Assembly (NCBI RefSeq): GCF_041154485.1
Contig: NZ_AP028669.1
Coordinates: 868,001-932,000 of the forward strand
Origin: Variovorax sp. V93
GTDB taxonomy: Bacteria; Pseudomonadota; Gammaproteobacteria; Burkholderiales; Burkholderiaceae_C
DNA: 64,000 nt
Direction of reading: 5' to 3'
Positions 26,709-35,041 of the stretch are shown one piece after another. The translations under genes were made by a program, and so were the position numbers. How positions within the stretch are numbered: position 1 is the stretch's first letter; each line of letters starts with the position of its first letter. Under the pieces are notes generated by a model, which did not search any database, was not told the origin of the DNA, and was given only the letters and a program-made list of their open reading frames with translations.

Positions 26709-27890
26709 TCAGCCGCCGGCAATGCGCTCCGCCAGGGCGATCAACGACCGGTCCGACCCCGCCGGCCCGAGCAGCGAAATGCCGAGCGGCGCACCGTGGC
26801 GTTGCGCGAGCGGCATCGACAGCTGCGGAAAGCCGGCAAGGCCCGCGATGCACAGCATCTGGATCGCGCGGTTGCGGTAGTCCTCCAGGCCGGCCTCGCC
26901 TTCGCTGCGCAGCGGCGCGATGTCGGGCATGGTCGGCATCAGCAGCACGCCGTCGCTGCCGAGCAGCTTGGCCAGATGGCTGCGGAAGGCGGCGCGGAAG
27001 GCGCGGCCGGCAACGATCTGCGCATCGGTCACGCCGCGCGACCAGGCAAAGCGCTCGGCCACGCCCGGGCCCAGCGGCGGCGCGTAGCGCTCGATCAGCG
27101 GACCGTCGGTCAGCCAGGCCTCGTGCGCCTGCACGTAGCGGAAGTTCCAGTACATCGCATCGAAGGAGTCGAGCGCGACCTCGATGCCTGCCGCATCGCC
27201 GAGCACGCGCTGCACGCGCGCGGCGGCATCCGCCAGCGCATCGGCCGCGGCCGGCACCGCGAGCGACCACACGTCCTCGGGGCGCAGCAGCCGCACGCGC
27301 GCGGGCAGCGCGACCGTGTCGGCGCCCAGCAGCACGTCCGCCACGCGCGCGAAGGTGCCGATGTCGCGTGCGAACCAGCCGCAGGTGTCGAGGCTGGGCG
27401 CGAGGTCCAGCGCGCCTTCGAGGCTCACGCGGCCGTGCGTGGGCCGCAGGCCGTACAGGCCGCAGTGGTTGGCCGGCGCGCGCACCGAGCCGCCGGTGTC
27501 GGTGCCGAGCGCGAAGTCGCACAGGCCCGAGGACACGGCCGAGGCCGAGCCGGACGACGAACCGCCGGTGATGCGGTCTTTCGCGGCGCCGTTGACCGGC
27601 GCGCCGAAGTGCGCGTTGTTGCCGTTCATCGAGAACGCGAGTTCGTCGGTCACGGTCTTGCCCGCGAAGCGCGCGCCCGCATCGAGCAGCTTCTGCACGG
27701 TGGGCGCGGTGCGGGTCTTGATGCCCGACATCGCGAGCACGATCGGGCTGCCGCCGCCGGTGGGATAGCCGGCCACGTCGAACAGGTCTTTCGCTGCAAA
27801 GCTCAGGTCGGCCAGCGGACCGGTGGGCGCATGCGGCACCGGTGCGTCGGGGTAGGGAACGAAGGCGTGGGCGGGGTCGTGCAGAGGCAT
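26709..27890 (-). CDS. Amidase signature family hydrolase, last gene of the peptide ABC operon
   Basis: A 393-residue amidase signature enzyme. The triad is visible: K34 in SFAAKDLFDVAGY, the serine pair region GGSSSGSA at 109-116, and the nucleophile S135 in GTDTGGSVRAPA. At about 390 residues it is on the short side of the family but all motifs are intact. It starts 34 bases after the ATPase gene stop and is probably on the same transcript as the ABC transporter, suggesting that an imported amide or peptide-like compound is hydrolysed in the cytoplasm. The substrate is not known. Confidence 0.92.
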   Translation of the reverse strand: MPLHDPAHAFVPYPDAPVPHAPTGPLADLSFAAKDLFDVAGYPTGGGSPIVLAMSGIKTRTAPTVQKLLDAGARFAGKTVTDELAFSMNGNNAHFGAPVNGAAKDRITGGSSSGSASAVSSGLCDFALGTDTGGSVRAPANHCGLYGLRPTHGRVSLEGALDLAPSLDTCGWFARDIGTFARVADVLLGADTVALPARVRLLRPEDVWSLAVPAAADALADAAARVQRVLGDAAGIEVALDSFDAMYWNFRYVQAHEAWLTDGPLIERYAPPLGPGVAERFAWSRGVTDAQIVAGRAFRAAFRSHLAKLLGSDGVLLMPTMPDIAPLRSEGEAGLEDYRNRAIQMLCIAGLAGFPQLSMPLAQRHGAPLGISLLGPAGSDRSLIALAERIAGG

Positions 27891-27924
27891 GGTGCGCTGT
27901 TTGTGTGTGCGTTGCAGGTGCGGG

Positions 27925-28956
27925 TCAGGCGACCAGCGTGGGTGCGATGGCGGCGGCGGCATCGGTATGGATGCAGCGCGCGCGGTGCTTCGGCGCGAGT
28001 TCGACCACCGGCGGCTGCGCGGCGCGGCAGGCATCGGTGGCGAGTGCGCAGCGTTCGGCAAAGGCGCAGCCGGGCGGCAGCGCCGAGAGATCGGGCGGCG
28101 CGCCGCCGATGGTCTCCAACCGCGCGCCGCGCGCCAGTGCGCCATGCGCGCGGCTCTTGAGCAGCGCGATGGTGTAGGGGTGGCGCGGCGAGCGGATCAA
28201 CTCGCGCGCCGTGCCTTCCTCGACGATGCGGCCGGCATACATCACGGCAATGCGGTCGGCCACCTCGACCGCGGCGCCGATGTCGTGCGTGACGAAGATC
28301 ACCGACAGGCCGAGGTCGCGCTGCAGCTCGCGCAGCAGCAGCAGGATCTGGATCTGCACCGTGGCGTCGAGCGCGGTGGTCGGCTCGTCGGCCAGCAGCA
28401 GCTGGGGCTTGCAGGCCAGCGCGAGCGCGATCATCGCACGCTGCCGCATGCCGCCCGACATCTCGTGCGGGTAGGCCGCCAGGCGCCGTTCGGGGCTCGG
28501 GATGCGCACGCGCTCGAACAGCGCGAGTGCACGCTGATGCGCCTCGGCCTTGCTCACCGACTCGTGGCGGCGGATCGACTCGACGATCTGCGCGCCGACC
28601 GAATACACCGGGTCGAGCGCGAGCAGCGGCTCCTGGAAGATCATCGAAGCGACCTTGCCGCGGAAGTCGTCGAGCTCGCGCGCGGGCATCGCGAGCACGT
28701 CGCGCCCGGCCACCTGCACCTGCCCGCCGATGCGCGTGCGGCGCTCGGGATGCAGGCGCAGCAGCGTGCGCAGGGTCACGCTCTTGCCGGAGCCCGATTC
28801 GCCGATCAGCGCGACCACTTCGCCGCGCCGCACCTCCAGGCTCACGCCGCTGACCGCATGCACGGGCTTGCGGCCGCCGCTGAAGCTGACGCTGAGGTCG
28901 CGCAGGCGGACCATCGGCTCGGAGGAGGAAGAAGTCGGGTGGTTCATGGTCGTCAT
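27925..28956 (-). CDS. Peptide-type ABC transporter ATP-binding protein (DppD-like)
   Basis: A 343-residue ATPase of the oligopeptide/nickel ABC class. Walker A is GESGSGKS in residues about 51-58, the signature is [15 protein letters not shown], and Walker [13 protein letters not shown] is complete. The C-terminal oligo_HPY segment is recognisable by [15 protein letters not shown] with its cysteines. Two ATG codons (28956 and 28947) could start translation; the first is chosen as it lies 4 bases after the preceding stop. Works with the DppF-like partner and the two permeases upstream. Confidence 0.93.
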   Translation of the reverse strand: MTTMNHPTSSSSEPMVRLRDLSVSFSGGRKPVHAVSGVSLEVRRGEVVALIGESGSGKSVTLRTLLRLHPERRTRIGGQVQVAGRDVLAMPARELDDFRGKVASMIFQEPLLALDPVYSVGAQIVESIRRHESVSKAEAHQRALALFERVRIPSPERRLAAYPHEMSGGMRQRAMIALALACKPQLLLADEPTTALDATVQIQILLLLRELQRDLGLSVIFVTHDIGAAVEVADRIAVMYAGRIVEEGTARELIRSPRHPYTIALLKSRAHGALARGARLETIGGAPPDLSALPPGCAFAERCALATDACRAAQPPVVELAPKHRARCIHTDAAAAIAPTLVA

Positions 28957-28960
28957 GCGT

Positions 28961-29998
28961 TCACGCCGCCCTGGCCAGCGGCACGGCCATCGGATGTCCG
29001 CTGCCGGCCTCATGGACCAGGCAGCTCGCCGCATGCCGCGCGCCGGTGGCGATGGGCTCGGGCACCACCTGGCTGCACACCGGTGCGGCCAGCGCGCAGC
29101 GCGGATGGAAGCGGCAGCCCGTGGGCGGGTTGATCGGATTCGGCGGGTCGCCGGCCAGCGCCGCCTCTTCGGTGCGGTGGTCGGGGTCCATCGAGGGCAT
29201 CGACGAGAGCAGGGCGCGGGTGTAGGGATGCGCCGGCGCATCGTAGAGCGCGTCGGCCGGCCCGATCTCGGCCACCTGGCCCAGGTACATGACCATCACG
29301 CGGTCGCTCACGTAGCGCACCACGTTGAGGTCGTGGCTGATGAACAGATAGGTCAGGCCGAATTCGGCCTTGAGGTCGAGCAGCAGGTTGATGACCTGCG
29401 CTTCCACCGACTTGTCGAGCGCCGACACGGCCTCGTCGAGGATCACCATGCGCGGCTGCAGCGCGAGCGCGCGCGCGATGTTGACGCGCTGGCGCTGCCC
29501 GCCCGAGAGTTCATGCGGATAGCGTTCGGCAAAACGCTGCGGCTCGAGCCCGACGCGCGCAAGCAGGTCGCGCGCACGCGCCACGGCCTCGCGCCGTCCG
29601 ACGCCGTGCACCTGCGGACCGAAGGCCACCGAGTCTTCGATGGTCAGGCGCGGGTTGAGCGAGGCGTAGCTGTCCTGGAACACCATCTGCACCTGGCGCC
29701 GGAATTCCTTGAGCGGCAGCTCGCGGCCGCCGACTTCGCGGCCGTCGAAGATCACTTCGCCCCGCGTGGGGGCAATCAGCTGCATCAGCAGCCGCGCGGT
29801 GGTCGACTTGCCGCAGCCCGATTCGCCGACCACGCCGAGCGTTTCGCCCTTGAGCACTTCGAAATCGACGCCGTCGACCGCGCGCACCACGCCACCGCCG
29901 CGGCCCAGCGGATCCTTCTTGAGCGGAAAGTGCTTGACCAGGCCGGTGATGGTGAGCAGCGGCTGTGCGGGGCCGCCGATGTCTTTCAGTGCGTCCAT
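28961..29998 (-). CDS. Peptide-type ABC transporter ATP-binding protein (DppF-like)
   Basis: A 345-residue ATPase paired with the preceding one. Walker A is [14 protein letters not shown], the Q-loop is in [12 protein letters not shown], the signature [15 protein letters not shown], and Walker [13 protein letters not shown], where DEAVSALD replaces the more usual DEPTSALD, a known variant in the DppF/OppF group. The cysteine-bearing C-terminal motif [14 protein letters not shown] is present. The ribosome site AAGGAG before the ATG is clear. Separated from the permease gene upstream by a 258-bp repeat element. Confidence 0.93.
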   Translation of the reverse strand: MDALKDIGGPAQPLLTITGLVKHFPLKKDPLGRGGGVVRAVDGVDFEVLKGETLGVVGESGCGKSTTARLLMQLIAPTRGEVIFDGREVGGRELPLKEFRRQVQMVFQDSYASLNPRLTIEDSVAFGPQVHGVGRREAVARARDLLARVGLEPQRFAERYPHELSGGQRQRVNIARALALQPRMVILDEAVSALDKSVEAQVINLLLDLKAEFGLTYLFISHDLNVVRYVSDRVMVMYLGQVAEIGPADALYDAPAHPYTRALLSSMPSMDPDHRTEEAALAGDPPNPINPPTGCRFHPRCALAAPVCSQVVPEPIATGARHAASCLVHEAGSGHPMAVPLARAA

Positions 29999-30039
29999 GT
30001 TGTCACGCTCCTTCGTTGCTTTGTTCTTGGCGCTGTTGT

Positions 30040-30297
30040 TTCAGGGCGCGTGCACAGGCCTCCGGGTACTCCCCTCCGCGAATGCCCCCCGGGCTTCGCC
30101 CTCCTCCTTTATTTCGCTGCGGGGAGCACCCGATGCCCTGTGCACGATGGGCGCGGCGCTTGTGCTGGCGGATCAACCACCGCTTTGTCCAACGATCCCG
30201 CCGATGGGGTGCCTTGCGCAGCGAAATCAAGGAGGAGCCCGAAGGGCGGGGGACATTCGCGGAGCAAGGTACCCCATCGGCGGGAGCGCGCCCTGAA
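30040..30297. repeat. Palindromic repeat element, copy 2 (258 bp), between dppC-like and dppF-like genes
   Basis: This occupies most of the 345-base gap inside the peptide ABC operon. Its ends are exact inverted copies, TTCAGGGCGCG at 30040-30050 and CGCGCCCTGAA at 30287-30297. The interior matches copy 1 at 10174-10430 in the same order: a unit of about 48 bases with a G+C hairpin on the left, a less conserved middle (about 30145-30200), then the inverted unit on the right bracketed by GGGGTGCCTTGC and GCAAGGTACCCC. Similarity runs about 15 bases outside each end. No transposase and no target-site duplication are obvious. Confidence 0.85.
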
Positions 30298-30343
30298 TAA
30301 CCCGCATCAAACACAACGCGCAGAACAAAAAGAAACCCCATCC

Positions 30344-31255
30344 CTACCCCTTGTTGTCCATCGCCGACCGCAACCCATCGGACAGAAGATTGAAGGAGAT
30401 CGAAGTGATGAAGATCATCGCGCCCGGCAATGCAGCGACCCACGGCTGCACGTAGATCGCGGTGCGCAGCGTGTTGAGCATCAGGCCCCACTCCGGCTCC
30501 GGCGGCTTCACGCCCAGGCCCAGGAACGACAGGCCCGAGGCCAGGATCATCGACACCGCGATCAGGCTCGTGGCGTAGACGAAGATCGGACCGAGCACGT
30601 TGCCCAGCACGTGCACCCGCACGATCGTGAACGGGTTCGCGCCCGAGGCGCGCGCCGCCTCCACGTAGTCGCGCGTGCGCACCTGCGTGGTCACGCTCTC
30701 GGCCACGCGCGCGATCTGCGGAATGAACACGATGGTCAGCGAGATCAGCGAGTTGACCACCCCCGCGCCCAGCGTGCCCGACAGCGCAATCGCCAGCAGC
30801 ACCGAGGGAAAGGCGTAGAACACGTCGATGGTGCGCATGATCAGCGTGTTGGTGAAGCCGCCCGCGTAGCCCGCGACGATGCCGATCACCGTGCCGAAGA
30901 CGAAGGCGCAGATCACCGGCGTGATGCCGATGAACAGCGACAGCCGCGCGCCGACGATCAGGCGCGACAGCATGTCGCGGCCCAGTTCGTCGCTGCCCAG
31001 AGGCAGGCCCTCGGTGCCGATCGGCTTGAGCCGCTTGAGCATCGAGGAGGCGTAAGGGTCGGCCGGCGCGAGCCACGGCCCGAACACGGCCAGGCCAATC
31101 AGCAGCAGCACCACGAACGCCGCACCCATGGCGACCGGATCGCGCGTGAAGCGCAGCAGCGCCGAAGTCCAGTAGCCGCGCGAGCGCTGCATCGGCAGCA
31201 ACGGCTTCACGTCGGCGGTGGCCGAGGAAGAAGAGGGGAGGGGCAGTGCGCTCAC
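30344..31255 (-). CDS. Peptide-type ABC transporter permease (DppC-like)
   Basis: A 303-residue inner-membrane permease. The N-terminal cytoplasmic stretch leads into the first helix at about residue 40 (GAAFVVLLLIGLAVFGPWLAP). The segment LGSDELGRDMLSRLIVGARLSL is a hallmark of DppC/OppC, and the ATPase-coupling EAA loop is VEAARASGANPFTIVRVHVLGN. The start chosen is a GTG at 31255, five bases after the dppB-like stop; an alternative ATG lies about 21 codons later. Forms the channel with the DppB-like protein. Confidence 0.92.
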   Translation of the reverse strand: MSALPLPSSSSATADVKPLLPMQRSRGYWTSALLRFTRDPVAMGAAFVVLLLIGLAVFGPWLAPADPYASSMLKRLKPIGTEGLPLGSDELGRDMLSRLIVGARLSLFIGITPVICAFVFGTVIGIVAGYAGGFTNTLIMRTIDVFYAFPSVLLAIALSGTLGAGVVNSLISLTIVFIPQIARVAESVTTQVRTRDYVEAARASGANPFTIVRVHVLGNVLGPIFVYATSLIAVSMILASGLSFLGLGVKPPEPEWGLMLNTLRTAIYVQPWVAALPGAMIFITSISFNLLSDGLRSAMDNKG

Positions 31256-31260
31256 GGTCG

Positions 31261-32214
31261 TCAGGCCCTTGCAATCCGCGGGTCGAGCAGCGTTTGCAGC
31301 ACGTCGACCAGCAGGTTGAGCACCACGAAGAACAGCGCCAGCACCAGGATGGTCCCCTGCAGCAGCGGCAGGTCGCGCTGGAAGATCGCGGAGTTCAGCA
31401 GAAAGCCGGTGCCGGGCCATGAGAACACGGTCTCGATCAGGATCGAGCCGCCCAGCAGGTAGCCCAGCTGCAGGCCCATCACCGCGAGCGCCGTGGGCGC
31501 CGCGTTCTTCACCATGTGGCGGAACACGCCCAGGTGCGTGAGGCCCTTGGCGCGCAGTCCGACGATGAATTCCTGGTCGAGGATGTCGGCCACCAGCGCA
31601 CGCACGGTGCGCGCGACGATGCCCATCGGGATCACCGACATCGTGAGGGCCGGCAGGATCAGGAACTGCACGTGCGCCCAGTCCCAGGCCCAGTCGCTGG
31701 AGCCGCCGGGGCCCGCGCCGGTGGCCGGCAGCCACATGAGCTGCGACGAGAACACGATCACCATCACCATGCCCAGCCAGTAGTGCGGCACGCTCACGCC
31801 CAGCACCGACAGCATCGAGGCCAAGCGGTCGAGCCACGAGTTGCGGAAGTAGCCCGCCACGAAGCCGAACAGGCAGCCCAGCACGAAGCCGATGAAGGTC
31901 GCCACCACCGCGAGCCGCAGCGTGTTGCCCACGGCCGTGAACACCTCGCCCGCCACCGCGCGGTTGCTCGCGATGGACACGCCGAGGTCGCCATGCAGCG
32001 CGCGCCAGACCCACATCGCAAACTGCTCGGGCAGCGATCGGTTGAAGCCGTAGAGCTCGCGCAGCTGCGCCTGCAGATCAGCCGAGGCGTCGGGCGGCAG
32101 GATCGACACCAGCGGATCGCCGGGCGCGATGTGCACCAGCAGGAAGCACACGAGCGCCACGCCGACCATGATCGGCACGGCGTAGATGATGCGGCGCAAG
32201 AGGTAGGCGAGCAT
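31261..32214 (-). CDS. Peptide-type ABC transporter permease (DppB-like)
   Basis: A 317-residue inner-membrane permease with the classic opening MLAYLLRRIIYAVPIMVGVALVCFLLVHIAPGDP and the coupling loop VGLRAKGLTHLGVFRHMVKNA. The closing part TVFSWPGTGFLLNSAIFQRDLPLLQG is the GxG-type motif of this family. It sits 20 bases after the binding-protein gene. Confidence 0.94.
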   Translation of the reverse strand: MLAYLLRRIIYAVPIMVGVALVCFLLVHIAPGDPLVSILPPDASADLQAQLRELYGFNRSLPEQFAMWVWRALHGDLGVSIASNRAVAGEVFTAVGNTLRLAVVATFIGFVLGCLFGFVAGYFRNSWLDRLASMLSVLGVSVPHYWLGMVMVIVFSSQLMWLPATGAGPGGSSDWAWDWAHVQFLILPALTMSVIPMGIVARTVRALVADILDQEFIVGLRAKGLTHLGVFRHMVKNAAPTALAVMGLQLGYLLGGSILIETVFSWPGTGFLLNSAIFQRDLPLLQGTILVLALFFVVLNLLVDVLQTLLDPRIARA

Positions 32215-32234
32215 GGTGGCTGGCTGGAATGAGG

Positions 32235-33893
32235 TCAGTCCATCGCCATCGTCGCGATGTCGATGAACCAGCTCTTGGGCTGCACCACGTTCTTGACCTT
32301 GGCCGACATCGCGCGCGGCCCCACGTCGTGCGCGATCCACACGAAGGGCGCATCGTCCACGATGTGGGTGTGCAGCTTCGCAAGCGCGGCATCGCGCGTC
32401 TTGTCGTCGAAGCTGGTGCGCGCGTCGGCCACCAGCTTGTCGACCTCTGCGCTGCCGTAGTAGCCCCAGTTGTTGGACACCGGCGGGAAGGCCTTGGTGC
32501 TCACGAAGCGCACCATCGCGAAGAACGGGTCCATCGCCGCAAAGCTGATGTTGACCGCATTCGCGCCGTTGGCCGACGGGTCCTTCGCGCCCTTGCGCCA
32601 GTTGGTGAAGAGCGTGTTCCATTCGATCACGTCGAACTGCACGTCGAAGAAGCACTGCTTGAGCGACTGCTGCGCGAATTCGTTCATCGGCAGCGGCTGC
32701 ATCTGGCCCGAGCCCGAGGCCGAGATCTGCACCTTGACCTTGATCGGCTTGGCGGCCGAGTAGCCGGCCTGCGTCATGAGCGCCTGCGCGGCCTTCACGT
32801 CGTAGCGGATGTCGAAGCCCGGCTTGCCGAACCACGGATGGCCCGGCGGCACCGTGCCCTTGGGCTCGGCCATCATGCCGCCCAGCAGCTGCTTCATGCC
32901 GCCGCGATCGATGCACAGGTTGGCCGCCTGGCGCACGCGCTTGTCGAGCCAGGGCGATCCCTCGGCGAACGACAGCTGCCACGGCCACACGTGCGGCTGC
33001 GCGTTGGAATAGATCTTGAAGCCGCGCTGCGTGATCTGCGCCATGGCGTCGGGTGCGGGCGCCTCGATCCAGTCGACCTGGCCGCCCAGCAGCGCGGCGG
33101 TGCGCGCATTGGCCTCGGGCATCGGCAGCATCACGACCTTGTCGATCTTCGGCACGCGCCTGGCGTCCCAGTAGGCCTTGTTGGCGGCCAGCTCCAGGCG
33201 CTCGCGGGCCACGAAGCGGGTGACCTTGAACGGGCCCGAGCCCGCGGGGTCGGCCGCGAAGGCGGTCCAGGCGGCCTTGGCCTTGTCGGCGGGTGTGGCG
33301 CCGGCCGCGGCGTCGAACTTCTTCTGCCAGTGGGCCGGCGAGGCCATGAACAGGTTCGTGAGGTTGATCGGCAGGAAGGCGTCCGGCTCGCTGGTGGTGA
33401 GTTCGACCGTCAGGTCGTCGATCTTGCGCGCAGTGCGCAGCGTGGGCATGCGCGAAGCGGTCACGCCGACCTGGCTCGGGTCGAACTGCGGGGCGTCCTT
33501 GTCGAGCACCTTCTGCACGTTCCACACCACCGCGTCGGCATTGAAGGCGGAACCGTCGTGGAACTTGACGCCGGGGCGCAGCTTGAAGACCCACTTGGTC
33601 TTGTCCTTGGCGTCGACGGCCCACGAGGCGGCCAGCGCCGGGATCAGCACGCTCGGCGCGTCGGCCTTGGACAGGTCCCACTGCGTGAGCGAGTCGTAGA
33701 TCGGAATGCCGGTGAAGCGGTTGCCCTCGAAGCCCTGGTCGGGCTGGCCCAGCGTGCGCGGAATGTCGGCCGCGGTCATGGCGATGCGCAGCGTCTTCTC
33801 CTGGGCCAGGGCCGGTGCCGCGAAGGCCAGGGTGGCGAGCGCCGCGCAGGCGGCCAGGGGTTTCAGGATCGAGGCAGAGGCGGCACGCTTCAC
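32235..33893 (-). CDS. Peptide-type ABC transporter substrate-binding protein (SBP_bac_5)
   Basis: A 552-residue periplasmic binding protein of the DppA/OppA/nickel family. The signal peptide ends at about residue 31 ([11 protein letters not shown]). Family parts include [45 protein letters not shown] and the C-terminal ISFAAMDPF region. The start is GTG at 33893 with an AGGAG site five bases before it; a longer reading in the same frame would put 23 residues before the signal peptide. First gene of the operon, whose last gene is an amidase. Ligand unknown; peptides, opines and amides are all possible. Confidence 0.92.
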   Translation of the reverse strand: MKRAASASILKPLAACAALATLAFAAPALAQEKTLRIAMTAADIPRTLGQPDQGFEGNRFTGIPIYDSLTQWDLSKADAPSVLIPALAASWAVDAKDKTKWVFKLRPGVKFHDGSAFNADAVVWNVQKVLDKDAPQFDPSQVGVTASRMPTLRTARKIDDLTVELTTSEPDAFLPINLTNLFMASPAHWQKKFDAAAGATPADKAKAAWTAFAADPAGSGPFKVTRFVARERLELAANKAYWDARRVPKIDKVVMLPMPEANARTAALLGGQVDWIEAPAPDAMAQITQRGFKIYSNAQPHVWPWQLSFAEGSPWLDKRVRQAANLCIDRGGMKQLLGGMMAEPKGTVPPGHPWFGKPGFDIRYDVKAAQALMTQAGYSAAKPIKVKVQISASGSGQMQPLPMNEFAQQSLKQCFFDVQFDVIEWNTLFTNWRKGAKDPSANGANAVNISFAAMDPFFAMVRFVSTKAFPPVSNNWGYYGSAEVDKLVADARTSFDDKTRDAALAKLHTHIVDDAPFVWIAHDVGPRAMSAKVKNVVQPKSWFIDIATMAMD

Positions 33894-33988
33894 AGGAGCT
33901 CCTAGGGGTGAAAGGGCGAAGGGATCAAACCGGTGGTGAAGCACGACGTGTGCCAGCCGCAAGGCCGCGATGCGACAATGGCCTTCCC

Positions 33989-35020
33989 ATGACAGACACC
34001 CTCACCATCACCCGCCCGGACGACTGGCACCTGCATGTGCGCGACGGCGCCGCCCTCGAAGCCGTGGTCCCGCACAGCGCGCGCCAGTTCGGCCGCGCGC
34101 TGGTCATGCCCAACCTGCGCCCCCCTGTGACCACCGCGGCGCAGGCCATGGCCTACCGCGACCGCATCCGCGCGGCGGTGCCGCCGGGCACGGCCTTCGA
34201 GCCCGTGATGTCGCTCTACCTGACCGACAGGCTGCCGCCCGAGGAAATCGCGCTGGCCGCGGAAGCCGGCGTGCGCGCGCTCAAGCTCTACCCGGCCGGA
34301 GCCACCACCAACAGCGATGCCGGCGTGACCGACATCCGCCACACCTACAAGACGCTCGAGGCCATGCAGAAGCACGGCCTGCTGCTGCTGGTGCATGGCG
34401 AGGTCACCGATCCGGCGGTCGACCTGTTCGACCGCGAGGCCGTCTTCATCGACCGCGTGATGATTCCCCTGCGCCGCGACTTTCCCGAGCTCAAGGTGGT
34501 GTTCGAGCACCTCACCACGAAAGAGGGCGCCCACTACGTGCGCGATGCCAACCGCTTCACGGCCGCCACCATCACCGCGCACCACCTGCTGTACAACCGC
34601 AACGCCATCTTCACCGGCGGCATCCGCCCGCACTACTACTGCCTGCCCGTGCTCAAGCGCGAGACGCACCGCGTGGCGCTGGTGGAGGCGGCCACCAGCG
34701 GCAGCGACCGCTTCTTCCTCGGCACCGACAGCGCGCCGCATCCGGCCCACCTGAAGGAGCATGCGCTCGGCTGCGCCGGCTGCTACACCGCGCTGACTGC
34801 CATCGAGCTCTATGCCGAGGCCTTCGACAACGTGGACGCACTCGACAAGCTCGAGGGCTTCGCGAGCTTCCACGGCGCCGACTTCTACGGCCTGCCGCGC
34901 AACAGCGGCACCATCACGCTGAAGCGCGAAAGCTGGACTGTGCCGGAAACCGTGCCCTACGGCGACGCCACGCTCAAGCCGCTGCGCGGTGGTGAAACGC
35001 TGAACTGGCGCATGGGCTGA
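33989..35020 (+). CDS. pyrC: Dihydroorotase (class II, E. coli type)
   Basis: A 343-residue zinc enzyme of pyrimidine biosynthesis that cyclises carbamoyl-aspartate to dihydroorotate. The metal-binding histidines H14 and H16 are in [10 protein letters not shown], the bridging carbamylated lysine is K99 in [13 protein letters not shown], and later ligands occur in [19 protein letters not shown] and [13 protein letters not shown]. Its size and motifs are those of the short, monofunctional class. The start is the ATG at 33989; GACAAT at 33974-33979 is a plausible -10 box 9 bases upstream, giving a very short leader. Divergent from the ABC operon. Confidence 0.96.
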   Translation: MTDTLTITRPDDWHLHVRDGAALEAVVPHSARQFGRALVMPNLRPPVTTAAQAMAYRDRIRAAVPPGTAFEPVMSLYLTDRLPPEEIALAAEAGVRALKLYPAGATTNSDAGVTDIRHTYKTLEAMQKHGLLLLVHGEVTDPAVDLFDREAVFIDRVMIPLRRDFPELKVVFEHLTTKEGAHYVRDANRFTAATITAHHLLYNRNAIFTGGIRPHYYCLPVLKRETHRVALVEAATSGSDRFFLGTDSAPHPAHLKEHALGCAGCYTALTAIELYAEAFDNVDALDKLEGFASFHGADFYGLPRNSGTITLKRESWTVPETVPYGDATLKPLRGGETLNWRMG

Positions 35021-35041
35021 GTTCGACCGTCGCCCCGTGCG

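Noticed and set aside
30344..32014. Long continuous frame extending the DppC-like gene
   Set aside because: The part before 31255 lies over the DppB-like gene and is arginine-rich shadow text; the GTG at 31255 fits family length.
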